Assembly: GCA_937880845.1 (NCBI GenBank)
Contig: CALFLL010000015.1
Location: 1-64,000, forward strand
Direction: 5' to 3'
From: an uncultured Drancourtella sp.
GTDB lineage: Bacteria > Bacillota > Clostridia > Lachnospirales > Lachnospiraceae
Length of the DNA stretch: 64,000 nucleotides
A program made the position numbers and the translations under genes. This document shows positions 34,709-44,082 of this stretch, one piece after another. Positions within the stretch are counted from its first letter, which is position 1; each line of letters opens with the position of its first letter. The notes beneath the pieces were generated by a model. It was not told the DNA's origin. It searched no databases and saw nothing but the letters and a program-made list of their open reading frames with translations.

Positions 34709-36835
34709 ATGAAAAACAATCATTACAGCAATGTGCCGGTTTTTGAAAATGGGTTGGCACAACCGGTTTTCCCATTTACAGATGGAAAAACTGGCGACAA
34801 CTATGATCCAAGTACATCTGACATCGTAAGATACTGTGTGTATGTGGAATCTGATTATGACATGGACGGAGATGGCAAACGCGATTTGATCAAAACTTTC
34901 GTACAGGTTCCCAGAAGTGCCGTAGAGGGCCATTACAAAGCCGCATCTTTATTCGAAGCACGTCCATACTGTGCGGGTGTTCAAGACGATGCTTATGATC
35001 ATATGAAAGAAGTCGCAGAAAAAGAATACCGCAAATTTGATTTTTCCGATCTGAAAAAAGAGGTCGCTCCTCGTGTTCCTACCGGTTCCATCAGCCCGAT
35101 GGATCTTGCATTAAAGGCTGACCCTTCTGACTGGTATTATAAAGATAAAGGAAACCATGACAACATGGTTTATGAAAATCTTGATAACTTCAACTACTAT
35201 CTTGTACGTGGCTTCGCCGTAGTCTTAAGTGCCGGATTCGGAGCACTTGGTTCCGATGGTTTCAACTTTGTCGGATCTGATTACGAAAGAGATGCTTTCA
35301 AGTTCGTTGTAGAATGGTTACATGGTGATCGGGTTGCTTATGCAGATCGCACCGGTACTATTACTACAAAAGCAGAATGGTCAAACGGGAACGTAGCCAT
35401 GACAGGAAGATCCTATGCAGGAACCATGCCTTTTGCAGTAGCAACAACAGGTGTGGAAGGATTAAAGACAATCGTTCCTGTTGCAGGGATTTCCGACTGG
35501 TACAGTCAGCAAAACATGCAGGGTGCTCAACGTTACTGGCCAAAAGAAATGTTAAACAGTTATCTTGCGTACTTCTGCTCTAGCCGTTACCATGATGAAA
35601 CATTATCTGAAAAACAGTTAGATGATATTGCTGCATTTCATCATGAATTAAGCCTTCAACAGTTAAAATGTGGTTTCGATTATAATGAAGAATTCTGGGG
35701 AAGCGGAAACTATCGCCTACATGCAGACAAAATCAAATGCAGTGCTTTAATCGTACAGGGATTAAACGACGAAAACGTATCAACAAAACAGTTTGATATG
35801 ATGGTAAAGGCTTTCCAGAAATCCGGACAGACTTTCAAAACACTTCTTCATCAGGGACCACACATCACACCTACAATGCCAAACAAAAATTACGGTATCC
35901 TAATTGATGGAAAATTCTATGATGATATCGTAAATGAATGGATTTCTCATTATCTGTACGGTGTAGAAAACGACGCAGAACGGATGCCTGAAGTTCTTGT
36001 TCAAACAAACTACGACCAAAGAAAATGGGAAAAAGCAGATTCCTGGGATACAAACCATTCCATGAAGCTTGAAAGCTCAGATACAGGCGTAACAGTGATT
36101 GATACCAACTGGGAAGCTGCAGGTGTCAGTGCCGAAAACTTTGATGATGTCATGAGTCTGAAATCCACAAATATGGCTCAGCGTTATGTAACTGCTCCGT
36201 TTGAAGAGGAAGTTACAATCCAGGGAACGATCCGACTGGATTTAAGAGCTGCATTAAAAGACGGAGATATCGAAAATGATTTCAACCCTGAAAACAGAAA
36301 TGATGTAGATACTCTCACAATGAAACTTGGTTCTTCCAAAGTTTCCGGAAGAATGGATGACGTTGAAATTGCGGTTCTTCTCTGTGACGTATGTGATGAA
36401 GCGTTCGATAGCATCCAGACAGTAGATCCGGAAAGAAATATCATTCCTGTTGTAACCGTAAAAGAAGGCGGAATCATAAACGGCGGAGATCTTCCGGCAT
36501 TCAATGAAGCAGAATTCTCTACGGTTCACAAAAATTACCGTGTCATCACACGTGCATTTGCAGATCTTTGTAATCCGGAAGCAGGTTATGAACCGGAAAC
36601 AGCTGCAAACAGCATCGAACTGAAAAAAGGCGAATACCATAACTACCATGTATATATGTTCGCAACAAGATATACCGTACAACCTGGTCACCGTCTCGCT
36701 TTAGTAATCGCTACAGAAGATCCAGTAAACTGTATGATCCACAAAACATACTCTGTCGAAATCGATAACGCTTCTGTATGTGCTGAAGTTCCTGTAACAA
36801 AAGAAACAAAGGGCTGTGCATTAAAAGCAGAATAA
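34709..36835 (+). CDS. X-Pro dipeptidyl-peptidase-like hydrolase (peptidase S15/CocE family)
   Basis: A 708-residue alpha/beta hydrolase. The nucleophile elbow GRSYAG places the catalytic Ser near residue 235. VQGLNDENVS carries the Asp and HQGPHITP the His of the triad. A C-terminal jelly-roll domain (about 490-700, YVTAPFEEEVTIQGTI onward) is typical of the S15/CocE group. The family includes lactic PepX, which removes X-Pro dipeptides, and cocaine-esterase-like enzymes; which substrate applies here is not certain. No signal peptide is seen, suggesting a cytoplasmic enzyme. I start at MKNNHYS because the AGGAGG site lies 8 bases before it and overlaps the earlier ATG at 34694. Confidence 0.85.
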   Translation: MKNNHYSNVPVFENGLAQPVFPFTDGKTGDNYDPSTSDIVRYCVYVESDYDMDGDGKRDLIKTFVQVPRSAVEGHYKAASLFEARPYCAGVQDDAYDHMKEVAEKEYRKFDFSDLKKEVAPRVPTGSISPMDLALKADPSDWYYKDKGNHDNMVYENLDNFNYYLVRGFAVVLSAGFGALGSDGFNFVGSDYERDAFKFVVEWLHGDRVAYADRTGTITTKAEWSNGNVAMTGRSYAGTMPFAVATTGVEGLKTIVPVAGISDWYSQQNMQGAQRYWPKEMLNSYLAYFCSSRYHDETLSEKQLDDIAAFHHELSLQQLKCGFDYNEEFWGSGNYRLHADKIKCSALIVQGLNDENVSTKQFDMMVKAFQKSGQTFKTLLHQGPHITPTMPNKNYGILIDGKFYDDIVNEWISHYLYGVENDAERMPEVLVQTNYDQRKWEKADSWDTNHSMKLESSDTGVTVIDTNWEAAGVSAENFDDVMSLKSTNMAQRYVTAPFEEEVTIQGTIRLDLRAALKDGDIENDFNPENRNDVDTLTMKLGSSKVSGRMDDVEIAVLLCDVCDEAFDSIQTVDPERNIIPVVTVKEGGIINGGDLPAFNEAEFSTVHKNYRVITRAFADLCNPEAGYEPETAANSIELKKGEYHNYHVYMFATRYTVQPGHRLALVIATEDPVNCMIHKTYSVEIDNASVCAEVPVTKETKGCALKAE

Positions 36836-36848
36836 GGGCTAAATAGAA

Positions 36849-36880
36849 ACAGGTGAGAGGATTGTTCCTATCTCACCTGT
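36849..36880. terminator. Bidirectional terminator between convergent peptidase and radical SAM genes
   Basis: A perfect inverted repeat ACAGGTGAGA/TCTCACCTGT is followed by TTTTTCT on the plus strand and TTTCTA on the minus strand. Confidence 0.88.
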
Positions 36881-36884
36881 TTTT

Positions 36885-38009
36885 CTACATACTTATTATT
36901 TTTGCCATTTCTATCATCTTATCACTGCATTTTTCAAAAAACATTTTATATCCATCGCAAAAATAATTTCGGTAATATTCTGTTCCTATAACCGGATCCC
37001 GATGCCGCTGACATCCTCCTCTACACAAAAAATAATATGGGCATTGTCTGCACTTTGGTTCCAAGTTGTAAGAATGTTCTAAAAACCCTGATTCCTTTCG
37101 CTTTTCATCAATCTCTGCCAATCTGTCTTCATTGAAATTCCCAAGGTAATAGTTATCAAGCATATAAAAATCACAAGGATAAACTCCTCCATCTGCTTCA
37201 ACCACATACTGAATACCACAGGTGCCTCTTTGCTCACATGCTTCCGGCGGATATCCGAGCAACATTCCAACATAATTTTCAAATCGCCTGATAAACGGCT
37301 GCCTGTTTTTCTTCCAGTCACGATACCAAAGTTCAAATAACCTGGTCTGAAATTTCCCATATTCTTCCGGCGAAATGGCATATTTTGTCTTCATATGCCC
37401 CTCTTCCAATGGATCCAGACACTCAATATACTGCTGGTACTTCCATCCTCTTTTTTGGTATTCTTTATAAATTTCATCAATGTGACAGATAGTCTTTTTA
37501 TTCACGACCGTCAGTATATTATAGTCCACACCATACTGATCCATTCTCTCCGTTGCTTTTACAACCTTTTCATATGTGGCATTTCCCTTTTTATCGTGCC
37601 GGTAGGTGTCATGGACTTCTCGTATCCCATCAATGGAAATTCCCACGAGAAAATGTTCTTCCGCAAAAAAACGGCACCATTCATCATTGATTTCCAGTCC
37701 ATTTGTCTGAATTACATTATTAACCACAATTCTTCTACGATTATATTTTTTTTGAAATTCTACTGCTTTTTTAAAAAATCCAATTCCTCTTAAAGTCGGT
37801 TCTCCTCCTTGATATGCGTATGTCACAGAACCTTCTGCATTTATTATTGTTTTACGGATGATATTTTTTAAAGTTTCTTCTGACATCAGTCCATAGGACT
37901 GAACTTTTCTCTTTTTCATCTCATCACAATAAAAACAATAGTCACAATGCATATTGCACATACCGGAAGCCGGTTTTATTAGCACACTGATTGGCGGCAT
38001 AAGTATCAC
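36885..38009 (-). CDS. Anaerobic sulfatase-maturase-type radical SAM/SPASM protein
   Basis: A 374-residue radical SAM enzyme. CNMHCDYC (residues 18-25) binds the SAM [4Fe-4S] cluster. The start IKPASGMCNMHCDYCFYCDEM and the following SYGLMSEETL match the anSME group that converts Cys or Ser to formylglycine in sulfatases. The C-terminal SPASM region has the expected cysteines (CEQRGTC, CDFYM, CRQCPYYFLCRGGC) for two further clusters. No sulfatase gene is in the window, so the client must be elsewhere, or this could be a maturase for another peptide. In a mucin-degrader context sulfatase activation would fit. Confidence 0.85.
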   Translation of the reverse strand: MILMPPISVLIKPASGMCNMHCDYCFYCDEMKKRKVQSYGLMSEETLKNIIRKTIINAEGSVTYAYQGGEPTLRGIGFFKKAVEFQKKYNRRRIVVNNVIQTNGLEINDEWCRFFAEEHFLVGISIDGIREVHDTYRHDKKGNATYEKVVKATERMDQYGVDYNILTVVNKKTICHIDEIYKEYQKRGWKYQQYIECLDPLEEGHMKTKYAISPEEYGKFQTRLFELWYRDWKKNRQPFIRRFENYVGMLLGYPPEACEQRGTCGIQYVVEADGGVYPCDFYMLDNYYLGNFNEDRLAEIDEKRKESGFLEHSYNLEPKCRQCPYYFLCRGGCQRHRDPVIGTEYYRNYFCDGYKMFFEKCSDKMIEMAKIISM

Positions 38010-38036
38010 CTTCTCTTTCTTCCCATAACGATTGAA

Positions 38037-38070
38037 AAATGCCGTCGTCCTTTCCAGACTGACGGCATTT
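38037..38070 (-). terminator. Terminator after the NlpC/P60-like gene
   Basis: A 10-base perfect stem AAATGCCGTC/GACGGCATTT with T residues following on the minus strand, immediately after the stop codon. Confidence 0.82.
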
Positions 38071-38073
38071 GAT

Positions 38074-39321
38074 CTATACCATTTTAATCAGACAAATATA
38101 AGACGGATCTGTGACCGGTGTGATGGCGGAAATCTGATTTCCTTTTCCCGGTTTCGTCGAAGAGTGCCAAAATTTATTCTCGTTGGAACGGTTTCCCCAA
38201 AAGAATCCGATATGACAGTCTGCACCCCATTGATTCCAGTTCTTAGGTTCACAGTAAATAATATCGCCCTTCTCTGCCTTTCCTGATTTTAAAAGTTCCG
38301 AAACAGAACTATAGGTATAATATTCTACTTTTTTTGTTTTAAAATAACGATACCAGTTTGAGGCATTACAAAATCCTCCTCGCAATCCCATCTGACCGAT
38401 CGGCGTGAGATTTCCTCCGCATTTTCTTACAACATATGCCACAAAACCGGTACAGTTCATTCCACTGTAACCATCGCCTCTTCTGTCTCCCTTCGGATAC
38501 ATCAGTTCATTTAGATTGGACGGATTTCTTAATGGTTGATATGAAGTTCCAAGATAATAGGAATCTTTCTCGTGAGCACTTAATTCCCTTACTATTTTTT
38601 CTCCGTCAAATCCAAGAACAGCAGAAAAACTACGACTTGCCGGTTTCTCTTTCTTTACAAAAGCATGGCTTGTATTTCCCGGAGCCGGCAATATATTTGG
38701 CTTTATTAATATCTGAACCGCTTCTAGACGATACGCATATCCTTCACTTCCGGATGGCTCTCCATTCTTTGCCCAGCCAAGCCAGCCAAACTCTTGGACA
38801 TGTGTACGATAATAAATATTGTAATACTTTGCCATTTCTCCGGTTAAGCGGATTTTCAAGGCTTCCATCCTCAGTGCCTTTCCCTGTGTTCCGGATAGCT
38901 CTGTTTCCTTTTTCCAATTTTGCCATCCCTCATTTTGTACATGAGCCTGATATGTAAGTTCCGGTTTTTTCAAAACTTTTACTTCTTTTACTGAAGCTTC
39001 CGGCTCTTCTACAATTTCTTCATCTTCTGTCGAAACGTCCGGCTTCTCTACGATTTCTTCATCTTCTGCCGGAGCTTCCGGCTTCTCTACGATTTCTTCA
39101 TCTTCTGCCGGGGCTTCCGGTTTCTCCACGATTTCTTCATCTTCTGCCGTGACTTCCGTCTTCTCCTCAGTTTCCCCTGTTTCCTGTGTTTCCCCTTCAT
39201 GAGAAACACTTGACGGTATTTCCACCGATACCTCTGCTTCATTTTCTTCCGCCAAAGCAGAAAGAGGAATTCCCGTTACCGCTAATGTCCCAATCAAAAG
39301 AAATGTAATAAATTTTTTCAT
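38074..39321 (-). CDS. Secreted NlpC/P60-like cell-wall hydrolase with two ChW repeats
   Basis: A 415-residue exported protein. It has a signal peptide (1-24), an acidic Glu/Pro linker built from 13-residue repeats (about 57-110), two ChW repeats (EGWQNW and FGWLGW, about 120-207), and a C-terminal cysteine-peptidase-like domain. The likely catalytic Cys is in GMNCTGFV (290) and the His in DCHIGFFWG (370), the NlpC/P60 arrangement for peptidoglycan peptide cleavage. It follows the GH25 gene by 15 bases, so a glycan-cutting and a peptide-cutting enzyme share a transcript and the same targeting repeats. The ribosome site is poor. Confidence 0.8.
   Translation of the reverse strand: MKKFITFLLIGTLAVTGIPLSALAEENEAEVSVEIPSSVSHEGETQETGETEEKTEVTAEDEEIVEKPEAPAEDEEIVEKPEAPAEDEEIVEKPDVSTEDEEIVEEPEASVKEVKVLKKPELTYQAHVQNEGWQNWKKETELSGTQGKALRMEALKIRLTGEMAKYYNIYYRTHVQEFGWLGWAKNGEPSGSEGYAYRLEAVQILIKPNILPAPGNTSHAFVKKEKPASRSFSAVLGFDGEKIVRELSAHEKDSYYLGTSYQPLRNPSNLNELMYPKGDRRGDGYSGMNCTGFVAYVVRKCGGNLTPIGQMGLRGGFCNASNWYRYFKTKKVEYYTYSSVSELLKSGKAEKGDIIYCEPKNWNQWGADCHIGFFWGNRSNENKFWHSSTKPGKGNQISAITPVTDPSYICLIKMV
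38999..39154 (-). repeat. Four tandem 39-base repeats encoding an acidic linker
   Basis: Four head-to-tail copies of a 39-base unit encode the 13-residue repeat EDEEIVEKPEAPA and variants. The two central copies are nearly identical, so the array should be prone to copy-number change by slippage or recombination. Confidence 0.9.
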
Positions 39322-39336
39322 TTTTTGTTATCCCAT

Positions 39337-41856
39337 CTATTTTTTTATAAATGCTTTTTGGGAACCTTCCGGTGCCTTTGTTCCTTTTTCTACAAGCTGA
39401 ACCTGAATTCCTTCCATTCGAAGTGCCAGTCCTTCTGTTCCCGCACTCTCTCCATTTTTGGCCCAACCAAGCCAGCCATAATTCTGGGAATGTACTTTGT
39501 AATAGACATCATACTTTTTCGCCATCTCTCCGGTAAGCTTGATCTGGATTGCTTCCATTCTTTTCTTTTGACCTGTTGTACCGGACAAAGTTCCGTTTTC
39601 CTTCCAACTCTGCCATCCATCATTTTGTACATGTGTACGATACTGGATATTTCCGGTGTATTTCTGGTCTTTCAGTTGTATTTTGATTGCTTCCATTCTC
39701 TTGGATTTGCCGGTAACACCACCGATTGCACCGTCTTTTACGGAAGTCATCCATCCGTAATCCTGCATATGTGTTTCATAGTTGACACTTACATCTTTTA
39801 CTTTTTCTTTGTATGCTCCGGTCGTGCTTCCCGGTGCCGGCTTTCCTTTTTCTACAAGCTGAACTTGGATTCCTTCCATTCTGTAGTCATATCCTACCGT
39901 TCCTGCACTTGCTCCGTTTTTCGTCCAACCAAGCCAGCCGAAGTTCTGAACATGGACACGATAATAAAGATCATACTTTTGTGCCATGGTACCCGTCAGA
40001 TTCATCTGGATGGCTTCCATCCGTTTCTTTTCCCCCGTTGTACCCGCATTGGCTCCATTCTTTTTCCAACTTTGCCATCCTTCGTCTTCTACATAGGCAC
40101 GATACTGAATATCTCCGTCATATTTTGGATAATTTGACTGTACCTTCAAAGCTTCCATTCTTTTTGATTTTCCGGTAATTCCGGCTATTGCCCCGTTCTT
40201 TACGGTATCGCACCAACCATAATCCTGCATATGTGCCTGATAACTTACAGCCATACTTCTGTCCACTTCTTTGTATGCATTATCCATGCTTCCCGGAGCC
40301 TTTGCTCCTTTTGGAAGGACAACAATCTGAAGAGCTTCCAGCTGTTTTCCATATCCTACAGTTCCTGATGGAGCACCGTTTTTTGCCCAGCCAAGCCAAC
40401 CATAATCTGCCACATGAGCACGATAATAAATATCATATTTTGATGCCTGTGTTCCTGTTAATTCAATATTGACAGCCTGCATTGCTTTGTTTTTCCCAGT
40501 TGTCCCTGCCGTTTGTCCTGTTGTCACATAATTCTGCCATCCGATATCTGCTACATGAGCACGATATCTAATTCCCAGGTCTCCATATCCGCTTCCTACA
40601 TTGATCTTCAGTGCTTCCATTGCTTTGGATTGTCCTGTGATTCCCAACTGATATCCGTTTTGTACCGGATCCAGCCACCCTTCAATGCTTACATGAGCAC
40701 TGCTGGAAATAATATTTCTGTCCGAAACATCTACCGGCGACATATCGTAGGTAGATCCCATCCAGAAATTCAAATCCACAGGAACAAGATTTCCGTTACG
40801 GTCATAAATCCCATTTACTGTACCTGTACTTGTACACTGCCACATATCATAGTCTCCTTTATATGTGCAGTTAGAATTATACTGAGCAACCCATCTTGAC
40901 CAGGATGAATTATTAAATACGGAAGAAGTTAATTTATTTTCCCACCAGTATTTGTTTGCGTAAATTCCGACATCATACCCTGCTGCGGATACTTTGTCAC
41001 AAAATGTCTTTGCGATCATCCCGATGGTACTGTTACTTACTGCTTCTGTAACTTTATCTTCCAAATCGTAATACACCGGGTAGGTCGGATTGTGTCCCTT
41101 TAACAGTCGGAGGACATGATCTGCTTCACTTTTTGCATCCTCCACATCATTCGCATATGAATATAAATATACTCCGTATGGAATCCCAAGACGTTCGCAT
41201 GCTTCTACGTTTTTTAACCATTCTCTGTCATCCTGTGACGTATAATTTCCTCCATATCCACAACGGATGATGGCATAATCAATACCATCTTTTTTTACCT
41301 TCTCCCAGTCAATTCCTACCTGATGATGACTGACATCAATTCCTTTTTTAACAGCCCCTTCAATGACCTGTCCACGGTCATTCATGAATTTACCATTTAC
41401 TTTTTTCCATGCATACGGATACGCAGCTCTTTCTTTTCCTGACTCTGTCTGATAGATTGGCTGTCCATCCTTATATCTCCAACTATTTTCCTTTAATACT
41501 TCCGGTAAAGCTTCTTTGGAAGATTCCTGACTTTTTGTCTGCACCTGCACGGAATCAGTTTCCGCCTGCCCTCTTTCTGCTTCGGACTCCTTCATCTCAG
41601 ATGCCGGATTTTCCACTGTCTGTTCTGTTTCCTCTACACTATTTTCATTATTCTGTCCTTGACTCTCCTGACTTTCCTCCTTTGATGTCTGCATATCCTG
41701 ATCTTCCTGTGTCTGTTCGACCGGTTGCTTATCCTCTGTACTTTCTATTACTTCTGCCTCTGCGGCATTTCCTACCATATATGGTTCTGCCGCACATCCT
41801 GTGATTAAAGCCAGACTAAGTCCTAAGCCTACTATACGCTTTCCTCTTTTTCGCAT
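39337..41856 (-). CDS. Exported GH25 lysozyme-like muramidase with nine ChW repeats
   Basis: An 839-residue protein. The N-terminus has a basic start, a hydrophobic stretch and LITGC, which fits a lipobox and suggests a lipoprotein. An acidic Gln/Glu/Ser-rich spacer (about 35-120) follows. The GH25 domain (about 169-366) starts at GIDVSHHQ and contains YYDLED with the catalytic acids. Residues about 388-830 are nine ChW repeats (GWQ/GWL/GWx...RMEAIQI) in three groups of three. I chose the ATG of MRKRGKRI because GGGAGGAAAAGA precedes it; a GTG six codons earlier, at 41874, lacks a site. ChW repeats are thought to bind cell-wall or glycan ligands. Confidence 0.9.
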   Translation of the reverse strand: MRKRGKRIVGLGLSLALITGCAAEPYMVGNAAEAEVIESTEDKQPVEQTQEDQDMQTSKEESQESQGQNNENSVEETEQTVENPASEMKESEAERGQAETDSVQVQTKSQESSKEALPEVLKENSWRYKDGQPIYQTESGKERAAYPYAWKKVNGKFMNDRGQVIEGAVKKGIDVSHHQVGIDWEKVKKDGIDYAIIRCGYGGNYTSQDDREWLKNVEACERLGIPYGVYLYSYANDVEDAKSEADHVLRLLKGHNPTYPVYYDLEDKVTEAVSNSTIGMIAKTFCDKVSAAGYDVGIYANKYWWENKLTSSVFNNSSWSRWVAQYNSNCTYKGDYDMWQCTSTGTVNGIYDRNGNLVPVDLNFWMGSTYDMSPVDVSDRNIISSSAHVSIEGWLDPVQNGYQLGITGQSKAMEALKINVGSGYGDLGIRYRAHVADIGWQNYVTTGQTAGTTGKNKAMQAVNIELTGTQASKYDIYYRAHVADYGWLGWAKNGAPSGTVGYGKQLEALQIVVLPKGAKAPGSMDNAYKEVDRSMAVSYQAHMQDYGWCDTVKNGAIAGITGKSKRMEALKVQSNYPKYDGDIQYRAYVEDEGWQSWKKNGANAGTTGEKKRMEAIQMNLTGTMAQKYDLYYRVHVQNFGWLGWTKNGASAGTVGYDYRMEGIQVQLVEKGKPAPGSTTGAYKEKVKDVSVNYETHMQDYGWMTSVKDGAIGGVTGKSKRMEAIKIQLKDQKYTGNIQYRTHVQNDGWQSWKENGTLSGTTGQKKRMEAIQIKLTGEMAKKYDVYYKVHSQNYGWLGWAKNGESAGTEGLALRMEGIQVQLVEKGTKAPEGSQKAFIKK
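39370..40692 (-). repeat. Nine ChW repeats arranged as three triplets
   Basis: Nine repeats of about 45-55 codons. The central motif alternates in order: a GW-x-x-x-V form, a GWQ-(S/N)-(W/Y) form, then a GWLGW form followed by LV/VV and a Pro/Gly spacer. This three-repeat period occurs three times, with the second and third triplets most alike, so the array grew by triplet duplication. Confidence 0.85.
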
Positions 41857-41945
41857 TCTTTTCCTCCCTTTCACTCAATTTCCTTAATATCCTCACATAC
41901 GTTCTATGTTAACACGTGCACTTCTTTCTGTCAAAATTCGTTTTC

Positions 41946-43289
41946 CTAATTTTCTCCCTTTGATTGCTTTATTTTTCTCATTTTCACAATATAATAAGGA
42001 ATCAAAGGAATCAATGCTGCAATCCAGGCTGCAGGATCAGACATACATACTCCTGCAAAGCTTGTTCTGCCTGCCACCAACATAACAATCAGCCAACGGG
42101 CAACTAATTCAAAAACGCCTCCCATCATCGGAATCAGTCCATATCCCATTCCCTGAAGTGCATTTCGATAAAGGAAAATACTTCCAAGAAACGGATATGC
42201 CCAGATTACGGTTTTAAAATAAGTCATGGCTGCTTCTACTACTTCGGTTTCCGATGGATCTACAAAAATGTAAATCGGATATTTCCCGAAGAAATAAATC
42301 ACCACCATCATAAACACGCTCCATATAAGAATCATGAGCTGGGTATAACGGACTCCTTTTCTTACTCTTTGAAACTGTCCCGCTCCATGATTTTGCCCTA
42401 CATAGGTCGCAATGGCCGCCCCAAATGAAACAAACACCGATGCTACAATACTCTGGATTTTGCCCGCTGCGGAAAATCCTGCCATATACACGGCTCCGTA
42501 AACATTGATTGCTCCTTGAACGATAATCCCACCAATAGCCGTAATGGAAAACTGAAGTGCCATTGGTATTCCAAGTCCAAGAAGTTTTCCTATACTGTAC
42601 ATGGAAATTTTAAAATCTTTTTTGGACAGCCATAAAATTTCAAACTTTTTTCGTATGTAAATATAACAAAGCACTGCAGAAATTCCCTGAGCCACAACGG
42701 TAGCCACTGCACATCCTTCCACACCCATTCCAAACACAATGATCAGAACAATGTCAAGTACAATATTGATACCGGCAGAAATCATCAGAAAATATAGCGG
42801 TGATTTGCTGTCCCCAAGAGCCCTTAAAAAAGCTGCAAGAGTATTGTATGCCGCTGTCACAAAAAGTCCCGCGTAACTGATTGCCATGTATCCTTTTATA
42901 GAAGGCAGTAGATCTTCCGGTGAATTCATTAATCTTAAAATACCTTCATTTCCAATGGAAAGTCCAATGGTCATTACAACTACAAATGCTACATTTAAAT
43001 AGATGGACATTGCTACATAATGGCGCATAGTATCATACTTTTTGGCTCCGAAACACTGTGCTACCAAAATCCCAAACCCACTGCTTAGTCCATTAAGCCA
43101 CCCTGTCACAAGAAACATTAATGAACCGGTACTTCCGATAGCTGCAAGTGCATCCACACCGATAAACTGTCCTGCCACAATAGAATCAACAATATTATAA
43201 AACTGCTGAAAAATATTTCCCAGACACATAGGAATCATAAACTTCAAAATAAGACTGACAGGACTTCCTTTTGTCATATCATTTGTCAT
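41946..43289 (-). CDS. MATE-family multidrug/cation exporter
   Basis: A 447-residue membrane protein with about 12 membrane segments in two similar halves. Typical MATE motifs are seen near the N-terminus (PMCLGNIFQQFYNIVDSIVA) and at the start of the second half (GIPMALQFSITAIGGIIVQG). It would extrude drugs or metabolites using a Na or H gradient. I chose the ATG of MTNDMTKG because AAAAAGGAGAG precedes it at good spacing; the GTG two codons before, at 43295, overlaps the site. It is not obviously linked to the potassium genes that follow. Confidence 0.92.
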   Translation of the reverse strand: MTNDMTKGSPVSLILKFMIPMCLGNIFQQFYNIVDSIVAGQFIGVDALAAIGSTGSLMFLVTGWLNGLSSGFGILVAQCFGAKKYDTMRHYVAMSIYLNVAFVVVMTIGLSIGNEGILRLMNSPEDLLPSIKGYMAISYAGLFVTAAYNTLAAFLRALGDSKSPLYFLMISAGINIVLDIVLIIVFGMGVEGCAVATVVAQGISAVLCYIYIRKKFEILWLSKKDFKISMYSIGKLLGLGIPMALQFSITAIGGIIVQGAINVYGAVYMAGFSAAGKIQSIVASVFVSFGAAIATYVGQNHGAGQFQRVRKGVRYTQLMILIWSVFMMVVIYFFGKYPIYIFVDPSETEVVEAAMTYFKTVIWAYPFLGSIFLYRNALQGMGYGLIPMMGGVFELVARWLIVMLVAGRTSFAGVCMSDPAAWIAALIPLIPYYIVKMRKIKQSKGEN

Positions 43290-43383
43290 CTTCACTCTCT
43301 CCTTTTTCTCTTGAATCAGTATTATATCATAAAAAAAGAATATTCCGAAAGCCTAATTTCTCTTTCAGAATATTCTTTTTCAT

Positions 43384-44082
43384 CTATTGCTCATTGCTCT
43401 TTGCAACGAAACGATATCCGACCCCTACCTCTGTCATAATGTATTTCGGATGATTTGTATCTTTCTCGATCTTTTTACGGATGTTTGCCATAAATACACG
43501 CAAGGATTGGAATTCTTTTTCCTCGCTATATCCCCAGATCTCATTCTGAAGATATTTGTGCGTCAATACTTTTCCCGCATTTTTCACAAGGAGAAGCAGG
43601 ATTTTATATTCGATTGGTGTCAGATGTATCTCTTTTCCCTCCACAAATACCTGTCTCATTTCGAAATCAATTTTCAGGTCATCCGCTTCAAATACACTCT
43701 TTTCTACCGTATCCGGAATTTCTCTTCGAAAAGCTACACGGATTCTTGCCATCAACTCATTAATAGAAAATGGTTTTGTCACAAAATCGTCTGCTCCCAG
43801 ATCCAAAGCTTCTACCTTTTCTTCATCCTGCCCTCTCGCAGATATAACAATGATCGGAATTTTGGAAGTCATACGGATCTGCTTGATGATCTCTGTCCCA
43901 TCAATGTCCGGAAGTCCCAAATCTAACAAGATCATGTCCGGTTTATTTGTAAAAAACAGAGACATTCCCATCAAACCGGTTTCCGCTACATCCACTTTAT
44001 AATTGTTTGTTTTTAATGAAATACTGAGAAAGTTGATAATACTTTTATCATCTTCAATTACCAGAATGCATCCTTTATTCAT
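43384..44082 (-). CDS. kdpE: OmpR-family response regulator, KdpE type
   Basis: A 232-residue regulator. It has a receiver domain with acidic pair EDD near residue 10, the phosphorylation Asp in LLDLGLPD (residue 54), the conserved Lys in VTKPF, and a C-terminal winged helix (YKILLLLVKNAGKVLTHKYL...). Sequence and context match KdpE, which activates potassium uptake genes when potassium is low. It overlaps the end of the kinase gene and is last in a trkA-trkA-trkH-kinase-kdpE operon. I chose the second ATG (MNKGCILV) because AAAGGAGAG is too close to the first. Confidence 0.9.
   Translation of the reverse strand: MNKGCILVIEDDKSIINFLSISLKTNNYKVDVAETGLMGMSLFFTNKPDMILLDLGLPDIDGTEIIKQIRMTSKIPIIVISARGQDEEKVEALDLGADDFVTKPFSINELMARIRVAFRREIPDTVEKSVFEADDLKIDFEMRQVFVEGKEIHLTPIEYKILLLLVKNAGKVLTHKYLQNEIWGYSEEKEFQSLRVFMANIRKKIEKDTNHPKYIMTEVGVGYRFVAKSNEQ

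Noticed and set aside
38999..39154. Possible CRISPR-like array
   Set aside because: The 39-base units are head-to-tail with no spacers and are in frame with a protein linker.
39325..40178. Long plus-strand frames opposite the GH25 and NlpC/P60-like genes
   Set aside because: They are mirror frames caused by the repeated ChW codons. They lack ribosome sites and their products are Ser/Phe/Leu/His-rich without known domains.
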